This document shows, piece after piece, positions 1 through 11,039 of a stretch of 64,000 nt of DNA. Location: contig CM060732.1 of assembly GCA_030704615.1 (NCBI GenBank), positions 4,962,001-5,026,000 of the forward strand, written 5' to 3'. This stretch comes from Takakia lepidozioides. Taxonomy: Eukaryota > Streptophyta > Takakiopsida > Takakiales > Takakiaceae. Numbering within the stretch: position 1 is the stretch's first letter; the number at the start of each line of letters is the position of its first letter. A program made the translations under genes and the position numbers. The notes below the pieces were generated by a model that searched no databases, was not told where the DNA came from, and saw nothing but the letters and a program-made list of their open reading frames with translations.

Positions 1-1119
1 AAGGAACCCTCTCCAGCTTGACTACCACTCTCCCTCTAAGCGCGAAAAGTAGAAAAACGAAGTGACTGATTTCTTGCGGGATTGCGTGCGTTGTTGCTTG
101 TCTCTAGAAGCATCGGATTCCCTCTCGCGTGACCGTTACACATAGTCGTTCCCTTATTAGTGCACATGCCACAATTAGTGTACAGCTGTTCGTATTCAGT
201 TATCGATGTCTGACGTGTGTCGCCCAAAATAAACGGCGTGTTCTTTATTAGAACGGTTTCAATATTTAAAAAAACGCGAATCCCATAAATCTTGGCGCAC
301 AGTCTTAGACAAATATATGTAAATGAACGAGAGTTTGATGACAAATTTTGGGATATCATACACGGTCATCCTTGTTAGCCAACCCCACGTCGTTTCACAT
401 TTTGAACTTTCCAGGTGCGCATGATCATTGGTAGTAGTATAAAGATACATTTACTTAATCTGCAATCCCACCCTCAGATCCTGTGGCATGCTTCCAGGAA
501 GTCGGCTTGTTTGTGTTTATTGATGAGGTTCTGATTAACGGTTTAACAGCTGCCGACATGCTCGTAGGATACTCTGACCACTGGGCCCACAAGAAAAGTA
601 ATTAAAATGGACGGCTGCATATCTGGAAGGAATACAGAATATGCACAGTCGTCGTCTGAGCTTCCTCCGCCATATTCTCTGCTCATTCTTCAACTGTGTT
701 CTGGAGACATCAGTAAACCGATTTACACTGAAGGTCTGCGATAGCAAGGTATCAACGTACGCGAGGAAGGAAGATGGCTTCCTCTGAAGCGGAGTTCTTC
801 TCTGACGACAAACCAGTGAATCCCAGGAAGTCCTTGACAATGGATTTGCAATTGTTCTGGAACATGTCTTGGCTACCCGTTTTCAGCTTCAGAATGGCTC
901 CATCTTTTTGGAGAAAGAGGTGTACGATTGAAAGGGAAGTTGTTGAAATACTCTTTCCAAAACCGTGATGAGACGGCTCATGTCAGCCAGTGGAGAGTGC
1001 CCTCGTCGATACAGAGTACTTGGAGAGCCTCGGCAAAGTCCCTTGGGTCATATGTGACGCCCGGGACTGCTGCTTCGGTCGTTGAAGACAAGAGGGGTGG
1101 TGGTGAAAAAAGAACAGAC
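1..1119. other. Unassigned sequence, no recognised gene
   Basis: Only short open frames occur on both strands and none carries a motif I recognise. It may be the 5' flank of the transposase relic that follows, but I see no terminal inverted repeat that would prove this. Confidence 0.4.
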
Positions 1120-2958
1120 GTCCTCCCACTCCAATCGTTGAGCTTTCGGATTCGTCCGATGATGACATAAGTGAAATTCCAAATCCAGTCCTTCCTACTG
1201 TGGTTGGAGAAGCTGATGAAGAAGAGATTTGTAGTGTCATTCCAAAATTACGGGCGATGGGAGTGGCTGGATTCAAAAGTGAGTTGCGAGGAATTGATTG
1301 GGAATCTTTGAAGCAGGTGCCTGTGAAGTTCTTGCCAGAGACTTTTGATGGCGATATCCTATTCGAGCTGCCTCCTCCTCCGCGAGTTGGAGGTGTAACA
1401 ATCATGATGCATGGAATGGACAAGAAACACGACGGGCACCCGTGGTGCAGAACAAAAACATCCAATATTCAGAATGATGACAAGCTTGTTTTCAGGAGAA
1501 CAGTTTGCAATGGACACCTTAGGTGTGATAATTTGAATTGCAGACACTTTCTTAGTCTGGGGTTCATAATCAAAGCGAATGGGAGGGTCTGGCGGAAAAT
1601 CCATTTCAGCCTGGGACTGCCCCACCACCGGCAAACACTTTCGTCTGCAAATTCTGCAAACTTGTGCCATCCTGCTTGGCGCTCTGCGGAGCAAGAATGT
1701 ACTATGTTGTCCACCGTTTGAAAACAATGACAAGAGCTTGTGTGCATTTCGGATTCCATAACCATCCTCTCGAAGGGGGATTACAGGGAGAGTGTTGAGA
1801 CAGTATCGAGGTTGATTAAACAGGAGTTCGGGAGAAACCCATCCGCAACAATCTGCAATTGCTCTTGGCGCAAGCAAGTCCTTCTTGGAAAGCCATATTT
1901 TGAGTGAAGGGGATTCTGTGGGGACTAAACTTGACGGTGCAGCATTGGACCTGGTCATGGATCATTTCTTTCTCCACTTTGAGTTCACCTAACATTCGGC
2001 ATCAGATCAATGCAGAATGTCTGGTATCAGAGGCTACATAGACAACATTTTGGAGTTGAAACGAGTGAGCAAGTACGATTACATCCAGGACAATGTATTC
2101 CCAGGTCAAGGTGCCATCAAAGTTTTTCTTTTCAAAATGTCGACTGTTGGGGAGGGCAGTGGGGTTAGCCTCGTGAAGCGGATGCAGAAGACTGGGGACT
2201 TGAAGAACTGTTTTCTTATGTTTGATCATGTGCGAGTGAAGGATTGGACGACAATGGCTTGTCATGTCTACGATCCAGTGTACCAACGAGTTATGACAAT
2301 TGCAGTTTGTGACATGCAATCCGAGGATACGGAATCCCAGAAGCTCATGTGGAATTCCCTGATACGTGTCATGGGCTGCCATCTCCAAATTTCGCAGGTT
2401 TCATGGCGGATAGTGCTCAAGCAAATTTCAATGTTGTTCGTATTGTCTTCGGATCGGGCGACCCAAAAGTGCCAATGCGAGGAAGAGAGCGTACATGTCT
2501 ATTCCATTGGACACAATCTCTGGAAAAATACAAAGTCGGACATCAAACCAGAGATGCAGACTCAGCACCGTAAATTGTGCAAAGAGTACAAAGATGCTAG
2601 AACAATGAAAAAGGCGGACACTTTGTTCCAGACAATTCGTGCCTGGTGGTTCTCTTCTGGAGCTGCATCACTTGAGAGTATGAGAGCATTGGAAGATTGG
2701 CTGGCGTTTTGGCACTTCCGGTATAGACAGTGGGGAGCAGCCATGCCAGTGGTACGAGGCTTATATTTCTTGCTTTATTCATACATTTACTTTCCATTTT
2801 ATTGTGTCCTCACTTTCTTTATGTTGTTTTCTGTTCACTGTTTTGAAGTGTGGTTCTCCACTTTGCAGAACATGTCCATGGAGGAAATGGCGGACATGCC
2901 ATCTTGCAATTTGGCAGAAACTGTGCACAACGTAGGGTTGCAGCAGTCTGGGAAATGA
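1120..2958 (+). pseudogene. DDE (MULE-like) transposase relic with one spliced intron
   Basis: Conceptual pieces lie in several frames. They are an acidic N-terminal stretch, a Cys/His-rich segment (CNGHLRCDNLNC, and further on ACVHFGFHNHP) like the DNA-binding fingers of MULE/FLYWCH-type transposases, a first catalytic-type aspartate in FDHVRVKDWTTMACHVYD (about 2221-2280), and a second in GFMADSAQANFN (about 2400-2435) followed by a C..H pair in CLFHWTQSLEKY. A GT-AG intron fits at 2752-2868 (117 bp); joining across it gives a C-terminus with AETVHNVGLQQSGK. At least two frameshifts, around 2350-2400 and 2540-2575, move the frame out and back, so the copy is dead unless these are assembly errors. 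The family call rests on motif spacing and the C..H signature, not on a full alignment. It could belong to a related DDE superfamily. Confidence 0.5.
2752..2868 (+). other. Probable intron of the transposase relic
   Basis: The interval begins GTACGAG after an exon ending CCAGTG and ends CTTTGCAG before AACATGTCC. It is T-rich, and its length is a multiple of three. Removing it places the tryptophan-rich segment upstream next to a plausible C-terminal segment. Confidence 0.6.
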
Positions 2959-3044
2959 GGTCGAGATTTGTATGTGGCAACAACAGATGATTCTACTCTT
3001 GTGAGTTGTATCAGGAGACTGGCCCCTTGCGTAAAGGGAGTTAG

Positions 3045-3395
3045 TTAATGTTCGTGAGTGGGATAATTTCCGAAACTAACGTGTTGTTGTTGGTGGACAC
3101 AGGAGCGTCGGACTCCTTCATGACACCGGCAACGGCACGGAAGCTGGGGCTCCCGACAAGTGATGTGGGGGCCTCTATTGAAGTGCGTTCTGCCAAAGGA
3201 GAACCACAACTGGCGACGAGGTTGGCGTTCAATGTCCCTCTTCAGCTCGGGAGTTGGGATGGACGTGAGAACTTCACCATTTGCGAGATCGATGGAGTGG
3301 ATCTCATTTTGGGGATGACATTTTTGAGCAAATCCGGAGCGGTCATAGATGGCCGCAAGAGAATAGTCACCTGCGTCAACAACCCTTCCCAAAAG
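3045..3395 (+). pseudogene. Retropepsin fragment of a Ty3/gypsy-like retrotransposon
   Basis: The frame contains LLLVDTGASDSFMTP, the active-site D-T/S-G loop of a retroviral-type aspartic protease, then a flap-like region and VDLILGMTFL, the usual second hydrophobic glycine motif (ILGMDWL-like). About 110 residues fit one protease domain. No RT follows on this strand. At about 3395 the sequence turns into the start of a gag read from the opposite strand, so the element is rearranged. No zinc-knuckle gag lies upstream. Confidence 0.75.
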
Positions 3396-3650
3396 GCTAC
3401 TGGCATGAGAGGCATCTGTTGGTCTGGAGGAGCCTCTGGGAAGTCCTCGGGCTCCGATTCCCAAAATTCCTCCCGTTCTTGAGCGGCCTCGCTTTCAGAA
3501 GCATGAATCGCCTCTTCCAATTGCCGCTTCGGTGACACGCCGCCCCCACCAGGCTCACCAGGATCATCATCTTTCGGGCCGTTCCGCTTTCGCTTTGTCT
3601 TGTCCGACCCCATCATGAGGCCGATCTCAAGGACGATTGCGTACTGAACT
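3396..3650 (-). pseudogene. N-terminal gag/leader fragment of an LTR retrotransposon
   Basis: Read from the minus strand, the frame begins just inside the primer-binding site and runs MMGSDKTKRKRNGPKDDDPG and then an acidic, Glu-rich segment. Charged, low-complexity N-termini directly after the PBS are usual for plant gag proteins. The frame ends where the plus-strand retropepsin fragment begins, so only the start of this gag survives. The assignment depends mainly on position next to the PBS and LTR. Confidence 0.5.
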
Positions 3651-3654
3651 TTAA

Positions 3655-3666
3655 GCTCTGATACCA
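3655..3666 (-). other. Primer-binding site, tRNA-iMet type
   Basis: On the minus strand this reads TGGTATCAGAGC, the standard plant retrotransposon PBS complementary to the 3' end of initiator tRNA-Met. It lies two bases from the LTR edge, as expected. Confidence 0.85.
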
Positions 3667-3668
3667 AG

Positions 3669-4460
3669 TGTCGTGCACCTCACTTCGGTAAGCTCCCCTT
3701 CACGTCATAGTTACTTGCTTTGATGCGCGCGCCTAACTCCCAAACTGGCCGCCGGGCCAACTCGGAGCTTCGGCTGCTCACCGGGACATAAGGGTCCCTT
3801 TTTGCTCCTCCACAAGACCCTCGCTCACTTTGGGCCTAGTGGAAATTCCCTTTGGTTGTTGGCAGTCTGGAACAGCTCCCCCACCCTTGGTCGTTTTCTC
3901 TGGCTCGCACGCTTACTCACTAGTTTCTGGTCACCAACGGGCTTACACCGTTCTCGGAGTTACTACTCCCTATATATACTTTTGTGACTGTTCGCGGGGT
4001 TTCACAAACAACACCGTCCTTTTATGGCGAACCACCACGAAGACCCTTGACTCCCGCTGATGAGTTGCGGTGAGTCTTGGCCCACCCACCACGGCCCCAA
4101 TGGACCGTGATGAGTCCCAAGACTCCCCAGACTCCCACCACAACGTTCCCGCCCCATGGTGAGTCCTATGCCACCCCTACTAAGACCCACTAAGCTACCA
4201 CCACCCCTCGTGGAACCACCCCCCACCGCAACCCGGTGTGCGGGGCTCCACCTAGTGAGCGCCTTCGCCTCCTTGAGTGCCTTGGGCACTCAAGGGTGCT
4301 TCAGCCCCCGTACCTATTGTTGCCACTGCCCCCACCACAGGGGCAGCCCCTCTTGTATCCCGACCCCCTACCCTCAAAGCAAAGGGCCGCGACAAGCTCG
4401 GTCGGCCCTACCTTCAACCACACTCATGCCATGCACAAGGTCACATTACGTGGCTGGACG
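3669..4460 (-). repeat. 5' LTR of the minus-strand retrotransposon (outer end approximate)
   Basis: The inner edge is sharp: on the minus strand the LTR ends ...GCACGACA, then two bases, then the PBS. A TATA-like GTATATATAGGG (minus strand, about 3968-3979) lies roughly 300 bp from that edge, which suits a U3/R promoter. The outer boundary near 4440-4480 is a guess. I found no second LTR in the window. Confidence 0.6.
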
Positions 4461-5859
4461 ATCTAGTGATATAGTTGAGCAAAAACGAATGGCATGCAAC
4501 AATAAAGCACTTGGTCCTTGAACAAAGAAATCAAGCCAGAAAGGGTTAATTAGGCATTCCCCCTTGCAACAGGTAAGAGCATGTTCCTTGTCACCAATCA
4601 CCAGAGCTGTGGGGATGCCCAATGCCTGCCAATTCAAGGTCTGACGACTGAAAGCGAGTCGTTTGATCTCAGCGATGGGTAAAATGGTGTGTGTCCACGA
4701 AGCACAATCTTCAGAGGCAAGCGGAAGATGTTGTGTGTTCAAAGAGTTATCTTCCAGGTGCATGCGCTTAGAGATGTAATGTGGGTAGCTCTTTCAAACT
4801 CTCTGCGAATGGCGTTGAGGAAACATTCGTAGCAACGGGAGTCTTCACTCAATGGTTGTAGTTCATGCAGATGTAAGATGTGCTGTTATTGTAGGTCATG
4901 TGCGATCTGGGCCAAGACTTCTTCAGGAATTAGACCCACAGGATCACAGTCCCAATCAAGAGTTTCTTCCTCCCAAGGGGCTTCGTACTCCTCAAATGGA
5001 TGTGTGCACTGTAAGGAGGGCAAGACTCAGCGTAGAATCCGTTCACAGGGGCAATGATAAGGGCGGACTGCGCAGACCATATCACCCGCGGGGTCAAAGA
5101 GCTGGTGACCACACCAAGGGAAGCTCGGGAGAAAGGAGACAAAGTAGACGAGGAATCAGATGAAGCAGCAGCAGAAGCACGGGAAACCATGCTGAACTAC
5201 AAGAGTAGAGAACACACAGGGAGAGGAAAATCGAAAGGGAAGTTGCGGGAGAAAATAATAAGAAGAAGTCATGGTGACGACGAGCTGATGAGCTGAGATT
5301 TAGGCAAACCGCATCTCCACCACAAAATTTTAGGGCTTGATTCTCCTTCCTCTACAAAAACGCAACAACAAACATTCGTGTCTTTTCCGAATCGACTTCG
5401 TATCCGAAACCACTGTGGGAACAACTTCGCAGTCCACGTTACTACTGGAGAGTCGCAACGGACAATGAAGGCCCACGGGGGCATTTCTAATGGCGGATAG
5501 AAGTTGCGTCAATGAGTCCGCCGTCGTTGCAATAATCGCGGCTATTTAATTCAATTACGTAAATTGGAAAAAAATAAAAAGCGGCAATTACAAGTTGTTC
5601 TAATTACTTCACATGCAACTAGAAAAGTACGTTCCTATTAGATGTAATGGAATAAAAATATTTATTCATTTAAATGAGTATACATCGATGGCGACTCCAT
5701 AACACCCCCATTGATTGCACCCTGGATCGGGCCCATTTGCTGACGTGTGTTTCAACAACAGAGGTGAACAATGAAAAGTCCGACGGGAATACTATTTTAT
5801 ATGTACCTCTTACTTTGCTCCACCTGGAAGTGACATGGATGCCCGTGCTGTCGAGAGAA
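4461..5859. other. No recognised gene
   Basis: Short open frames only. A Glu/Lys-rich plus-strand frame at 5054-5296 has no motif I recognise. From about 5520 to 5670 the DNA is AT-rich. Confidence 0.4.
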
Positions 5860-6099
5860 CATGGCGGGATGGAATAATTCGCCCTGGCCGGGTGAATGCG
5901 AACCAGACTGTGGATGACCTTCGTATACTACGAGTGCAGGTAGTGGCTTCTCAGAAGTGTGTGACATCGGGGTCGCGGTCAGAAGAGGGACGCCATAGCT
6001 CGCAGCGCAAGGAGGGTGTAATCAGCAATGGTGAAGCGTGGTCCTCCTGCAAGATTGCCATGCATGGAAGAGAAGCGCCTGCTTGGGACTGAACTCTCT

Positions 6100-6760
6100 G
6101 CAGCCCACACTCAGATCAGAAAGCTGGAAGAAGCTGTTGGCAAGATGGAAGCAAGGTGGTGCCCTGTCAGGTGCGTGTAGCCTCAGCAAATGTGTGTGCG
6201 AGCCTGGCAGCCATGCAAAAGGGCAAAGAGGTCCATGGTGACATCATCAAGCTGGAGAATTGAACCAGATGTCTTGCGAACATACCTGTGGTGGACATGG
6301 TTCCAATGTGGTAGCATCGCAGTTGCGAAGGGAGAGTTTGACAACATTGCTGAACAAGATGTTGTCTCATGGAACACGCTAATCGCAGGATATGGCCAGC
6401 ATGTGCGCGAGATGATGGCATTGAGACATATGAGCAAATTTGCGGGAGGGGTGCAGCCTGACCGGTTCACGTCATTTGTGTTTTTGCAATGCATGTGCAA
6501 ACCTGGCAGCCCTGAAAACCTGGAGACCTGGTCAAGGGCAAAGAGATCCATCGTGACATCGTCAAAGTTGGACTCTCACCAGAATGTCATTCTGAACAAT
6601 ACCCTCGTGGACATGTATGCAACGTGGGAGCATTGATCGATGCAAAGGGAGTGTTCAACAATATGGTTGAGCGAAATGTGGTGTCGTGGAACGCGATGAT
6701 CGCAGGACATGCACAACAGGAGCGGGAATTAGAGGTTTTGGAAACCTACATGAGCAAATG
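6100..6760 (+). pseudogene. PPR protein fragment
   Basis: Fragments in shifting frames match PLS-class pentatricopeptide repeats: CASLAAMQKGKEVHGDIIKL (about 6190-6255), DVVSWNTLIAGYGQH (about 6358-6405), a further linker motif at 6480-6560, then NNTLVDMYATWEH and a degenerate VVSWNAMIAGHAQQ (about 6680-6720). Such proteins bind organellar RNA in plants. Frame changes and stops make this a relic. It is related to the larger PPR array at 29-38 kb and 51.5-53.7 kb. Confidence 0.8.
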
Positions 6761-6869
6761 ATGTGGGAGGGGGTGAAGCCCGACCACAACGTTTGTTTGC
6801 GTTTGCAATGCTAGTGCGAGCTTGCTGGAGAAGGGCAAGAGGTCCATGGTTTGCAATGCCAACGCGGAA

Positions 6870-6990
6870 CAACAAGGTCGAGGACAATGTGGTGAGGGCA
6901 CCTTCTTTTTCAACCTATTTCAGCCTGTTTTTCCCTCTCATCAGACTCGGCCCTGAGATGCATATTGAATTCTGTAAGTAATCTCGTTTT
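6870..6990 (+). repeat. Copy of the intron/UTR-like repeat of the OSB-PPR family
   Basis: It contains GACAATGTGGTGAGGGCACC, a CAGCCTGTTTTTCCCTCTCA block and GCATATTGAATTCTGTAAG. The same string order recurs near 26.8, 27.1, 30.5, 31.1, 37.2 and 37.7 kb between coding modules. Confidence 0.75.
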
Positions 6991-6999
6991 GCTTCTAAA

Positions 7000-7195
7000 A
7001 GAATTTCAAGGGAGGGAGTCCATTATGCCTCTTCTGGCTCTTCTGGGCATGTGAAGATGCTTTGTGAGGCAGGCAGACTAAAAGATGCTCTACAGACTTT
7101 AAACCAAGGAGCATTTCAGCAGATTCAAATTTGTATGTATGTCTCTTGCTTAAGTGCATCAAGATGAAAGGTCTGGAAGCGGGAAAGCAGGACTG
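7000..7195 (+). pseudogene. N-terminal PPR fragment cut off by other DNA
   Basis: The coding pieces read MLCEAGRLKDALQTLNQ and then KMKGLEAGKQ, equivalent to the pre-repeat N-terminal region seen better at 31570-31760. Directly after LEAGKQ (about 7190) the sequence loses all PPR character and becomes GC-rich, which suggests an insertion or rearrangement breakpoint. Confidence 0.65.
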
Positions 7196-7680
7196 GGCTA
7201 GGAACCGCCACTTCACGAGGCCCTTCAACCTGACCTTGGGCCTTGGCAAGTGCGGCTTCCTTGCGGAGGAAGGGGTCTATATAGGGGTGACATCCAAAAG
7301 TTGCCTGAACCGGGGCCCCGAACGGGTGATGCGCTTGCCAAGGTACATTTCACCCGTCTTGGTGGCCGGGGGTGTCCTCAACTGACCATCCGGCCCAACA
7401 ACAACCTCCCAAATAGGAGAGGTGGCTCGTCTTGTCCCGGTCCAAGACGGGGACAAGAGGGGGGGTACTGGCCTCAGGGGGCAGACGAGCCCATCCGGCT
7501 GCGGCTGTCAACGGGGCTGGTTAACCGTGAGACGCCAACCCGCGTCACACGTGCCGGCAAAACAAACGAGTTCTCCGCCCCTTTCTTTGGGGCAGGGGAC
7601 TTCTTCTCTTTTTCCCCTAAGCGTGGCACAAGTCATGCAAACCCAAAAGTTTGCCTCACCAGGAAACATCTCTACATTCC
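7196..7680. other. GC-rich non-PPR segment, possibly a retroelement end
   Basis: It contains TCTATATAGGGGTGACA (a TATA-like motif) and G/C-rich flanks and breaks PPR homology on its left. It may be part of an LTR, but no PBS, polypurine tract or partner repeat is visible. Confidence 0.3.
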
Positions 7681-7785
7681 AGATCCAAAAAAAAAACAAA
7701 GCATGTGGGGGGCTGAGAGCAGCAAGTGCTGCTGCTCTCAGCTTCCCCCCACCAGAGAGGGTGCAAGAAAATAAAATAAAAATGT

Positions 7786-7832
7786 GGGGGGGGGGGGGGG
7801 GGGGAAGTGACTGAGCAGCAGCAGCTGCTCAG

Positions 7833-7863
<31 letters not shown>

Positions 7864-7891
7864 ACCTTTTTGTTTTTGTTTGCTCGTCTCG

Positions 7892-7960
<69 letters not shown>
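7786..7960. repeat. Simple-repeat block: poly-G, poly-C and (CT)n
   Basis: A run of about 18 G (7787-7804), a run of about 31 C (7833-7863), then an uninterrupted (TC)n tract from about 7894 to 7959. Open frames across it are artefacts of low complexity. Confidence 0.95.
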
Positions 7961-7962
<2 letters not shown>

Positions 7963-8140
7963 CACTCCCCACAAAAAAACAAAAATCGGAGAGGAGAGAG
8001 AGGGGGCAGCAGAGAGGGAGAGAGATGGATAGAGGGGGAGAGAGAGGGCCGTGTTTCCTGGTCAGGAGCGACCAATTGCACCTGATTCAATACAGGCTGG
8101 CGGACACAATCAATATATGAATCAAATTACGATATAAGTA

Positions 8141-8350
8141 TTGATGCGTCGTATACTACGCATATTGCAGCCACGACTTGATGCCCAAGCTCGCAATCAC
8201 ATTGCACGGGAGGCATTTCGCGCCGGTCTGCTTGCAGAATTTGTGCCAGAGCCTGTGCCCGATGACACCAGTTGGTTCCCCCAGTACCACGTAGATAAGA
8301 TGCATAGGGTCGAGGGGTATCGTAGATGTTGTAGGCGTAATGGCCGGTGA
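8141..8350 (+). CDS. Possible N-terminal part of the SET-like gene
   Basis: A frame of about 70 residues (LQPRLDAQARNHIAREAF, then VPDDTSWFPQYHVDKMHR) lies just upstream of the proline-rich SET-like frame. A further proline/serine-rich stretch joins them only after a stop and a frame change at poly-C tracts, where sequence length is least reliable. It may be one gene with the next feature. I recognise no family. Confidence 0.35.
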   Translation: MMRRILRILQPRLDAQARNHIAREAFRAGLLAEFVPEPVPDDTSWFPQYHVDKMHRVEGYRRCCRRNGR

Positions 8351-8457
8351 CGAACATGCCCACCCCCCCCTCCGGTTTCCTCAGGCGGTCCCCCTGATCC
8401 AGTGTCCTCATCTGATGATTCTTCGCGCCGTACATGCAGTAGCAGCTTACAGGCCGA

Positions 8458-9198
8458 TTGTGCCCCCCCCCCCCCCCCCTGTCTGTTTCTTTTCCTGATC
8501 CACCTCCGGTAGTACCTGATCCGGATGTTGTACCCCCAGCTACACCTCCGACATTACATCCTCAACCACCTCCACTTTTATCTCCTCCGCCAGCAGTACC
8601 ACCTCCACCTCCACCTCGACGTGCATGTGCCCCCCGAACCCCTTGGAGGGGTCGGCTTCGCCCTAGGTTTCCTCCCCTTCGGCTTGGGCGACCTGAGCCG
8701 GATCCTCGCCCCCGCTGGGAAGCATATAGGACTATGTTACTGAGGACCGTTCAGCCTCGTTGTTGGGGGAATCATCTCGACCCTCCTACCCCCATCCAAG
8801 AGAATGTGGAGTTTGAGTATTGGGGTAGACGTTATGTTGTGAGAGCCGCTACTGACCCTGCTATGGGTCGGGGTTTATTCACGGTCAATGATATTGTGGT
8901 TCCTCGTGGGAGCAACAGCATGGTGGACTTGTTTCCCTACTACGGTCCATACTATACCTCCGGGGAATTCCGTACATTACGCCTCGAAGCACCATATATT
9001 TTACCCTACATTTTGTGTGTCAACGGACAGGATGTACGTAGATGGGGGCTGTCTCCCATTGAGATCAGATTTTGTGATGGTGACCTCGATATCTTCAGCA
9101 ATGTTGCTGGGCTGGTCAACAGTTCTTTTGGTCATCTTAGGAGAACCAATAACCCTATTTTAACCCGGACTTTTGACTTAAATCCGGACGAAACTTAA
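8458..9198 (+). CDS. Proline-rich protein with a degenerate SET-like domain
   Basis: The first 80 residues are almost all Pro plus Val/Leu/Ser, followed by an Arg-rich stretch and a C-terminal domain of about 120 residues. That domain shows SET-type signatures in order: AMGRGLFTVNDI (GxG near the SAM site), DLFPYYGPYY (like YxG), and GLVNSSFGHLRRTNNP, in the place of the RFINHSCxPN pseudoknot motif. The terminal GEELxxDY strand with the catalytic tyrosine is missing before the stop. The protein is therefore either truncated, continued in an unseen exon, or not an active lysine methyltransferase. The chosen start is the first ATG after the poly-C tract, and the true start may lie upstream. Confidence 0.45.
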   Translation: MCPPPPPLSVSFPDPPPVVPDPDVVPPATPPTLHPQPPPLLSPPPAVPPPPPPRRACAPRTPWRGRLRPRFPPLRLGRPEPDPRPRWEAYRTMLLRTVQPRCWGNHLDPPTPIQENVEFEYWGRRYVVRAATDPAMGRGLFTVNDIVVPRGSNSMVDLFPYYGPYYTSGEFRTLRLEAPYILPYILCVNGQDVRRWGLSPIEIRFCDGDLDIFSNVAGLVNSSFGHLRRTNNPILTRTFDLNPDET

Positions 9199-9199
9199 T

Positions 9200-9640
9200 A
9201 TATAACATATTAAAATTAATTCAGGTAATAATAATAATATCGTGGAATATTGAGTCATTTAACTTGTCATTTATGTAACATCAAATGGTAAGTCGAATGA
9301 CGTACTTTGCATCAGAAAATTATAAAGATAAGATCGATTGAATGAAGTTATTAATAAATTGATAGATGTATGACATAAACAAATGATTCAAGAAGATAAT
9401 ATACAAATGAAAAGTAAACATCCATACCATGCTTACAGTATAGTAGTACCATAAACCAATGTATTGCAAGTTTTTAATTGATGGATTAAAACGTTGAATG
9501 GAATAAGGTTGGATTTCAATGAAACATGTGAATTATGTTTCAAAATATTTAGAGATCATTCCGAAAGGTTCATGTGACAACCAAATATGGTGGAAGAGTG
9601 TCATGTAGATTAAGCTAAAAAATCATTGAACCAAGCTGGA
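9200..9640. other. AT-rich intergenic sequence
   Basis: No open frame or motif is recognised. It leads into the tandem repeat that starts at about 9641. Confidence 0.5.
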
Positions 9641-10500
9641 ATTAGGTTTTAGGTTATAGAGTTTGCTAGGGAACATTGAAACATAGTACTTGGTATGAAT
9701 GGAAAAGAAAATATGGGAAAGTATACAGATGACTTGGCACCTATGAAAATTTGTTAATGAAATATCCCAACCACAGATTGTATCCAAATTTCTATGAGGA
9801 ATGTGAATCAAACAATGGAGTTTGGTTTAGGGTTTAGGGTTTTAGAAAACTACAGTTTGAGTCTTTACCCATACGTAGAACAATTCATGAAATATTATCC
9901 CCACCACTTCGACCGTACCCAAAATTGGAAGTAATAAATAAATAAACATCAAACATTGAAATTAGGTTTTAGGATATATAGTTTGCGACTAACCATAGTA
10001 CTCGGTATGAATGGAAAAGAAAATATTGGGAAGGGTACAGATGACTTGTCACCTATGATTTAGGGTTTAGGGAATAAAATTTCCCAACCAGAGATTGTAT
10101 CTAATATATGAAGAATGCGCATCAAACAATGGAGTTACGTTTAAGGGCTTAGGGTTTAGGGTTTAGAAAACTATAAATGGACAAACAATTATGGAATGTG
10201 AGTCTTTACGTGGAGGTCGTACAACAATTCAGGAAATATCCCCTCCACTTCGACCGTACCAAAAACTGGAAGCAATAAATTAAATAGGCATCAGACATTG
10301 GAATTAGGTTTTAGGGTACGGAGTTGAGTAGTGTAGTAAACATACTACTGGGTATGAATGGACCAAAAAATCTGGGAAAGTGTACAAGTGACTTGTCACC
10401 TAAGAAATTAGACGAATGAAGTATCCCAAGGGCCATTCTATTATGCCCAACCTGAAGAATGCGCATCAAACATTCGAATTAGGTTTAGGGTATATGGTTT
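9641..10500. repeat. Tandem repeat of about 320-340 bp with telomere-like TTTAGGG motifs
   Basis: Unit starts, marked by ATTAGGTTTTAGG, lie at 9641, 9961 and 10303, with a shortened unit from about 10478. Shared blocks include GGTATGAATGGA, CAGATGACTTG and CACTTCGACCGTACC. Each full unit carries one or two GGTTTAGGGTTTAGGG runs (about 9825-9840, 10060-10075, 10145-10165), the Arabidopsis-type telomere repeat. The units are diverged. Confidence 0.8.
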
Positions 10501-11039
10501 AAGGTGAGGACAATGTAAGGACTGAAGGCCCCAGAAGTATTGTCTTTAGAAGGTCCTAATAAGATAACAGACCCAAGATAAATTGACCTGAGATGACACG
10601 GAATAACGGGTGGCAAAGCGAGGTTCAGGACTGATTAGTGACGAAGAAAATTGAGAAGAATCTTAAGATAGTCCGAAAAGGCAGTAAAGGAAATGTAATT
10701 TTGTACTTGAAGCCAGACTTACAGAAAGCTAATGACGAGTAATGGGAGAAGATTCACAAGATTCACAAGCAGTAAACCGCGAGAAAGCTTGTCCATTGAA
10801 GCAACATCTTTCACAAATTGCCACGCGGTTTATACTCAGGACATTTTTTAGACCAATCATATTGAGCCCAACAATACGATCATGTGGACCGAGAATGAAG
10901 GAGATGGGCGAATCTGTTGAGGAGAAGACACTTTGGTGAGAACCAGAGAACCAAAAGAAATGGATGTAATGTGAGAGATGAACTGCAAAGAAAATGAAGC
11001 AGTGACATCAGGAAAAACTAGGAACTCCGGATGATCACT
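10501..11039. other. No recognised gene
   Basis: A-rich non-coding sequence between the tandem repeat and the CACTA element. No motif is supported. Confidence 0.4.

Noticed and set aside
7656-8085. Open frames with poly-Gly, poly-Pro, Arg-Glu and Leu-Ser runs
   Set aside because: Translations of poly-G, poly-C and (CT)n tracts; no protein signal.
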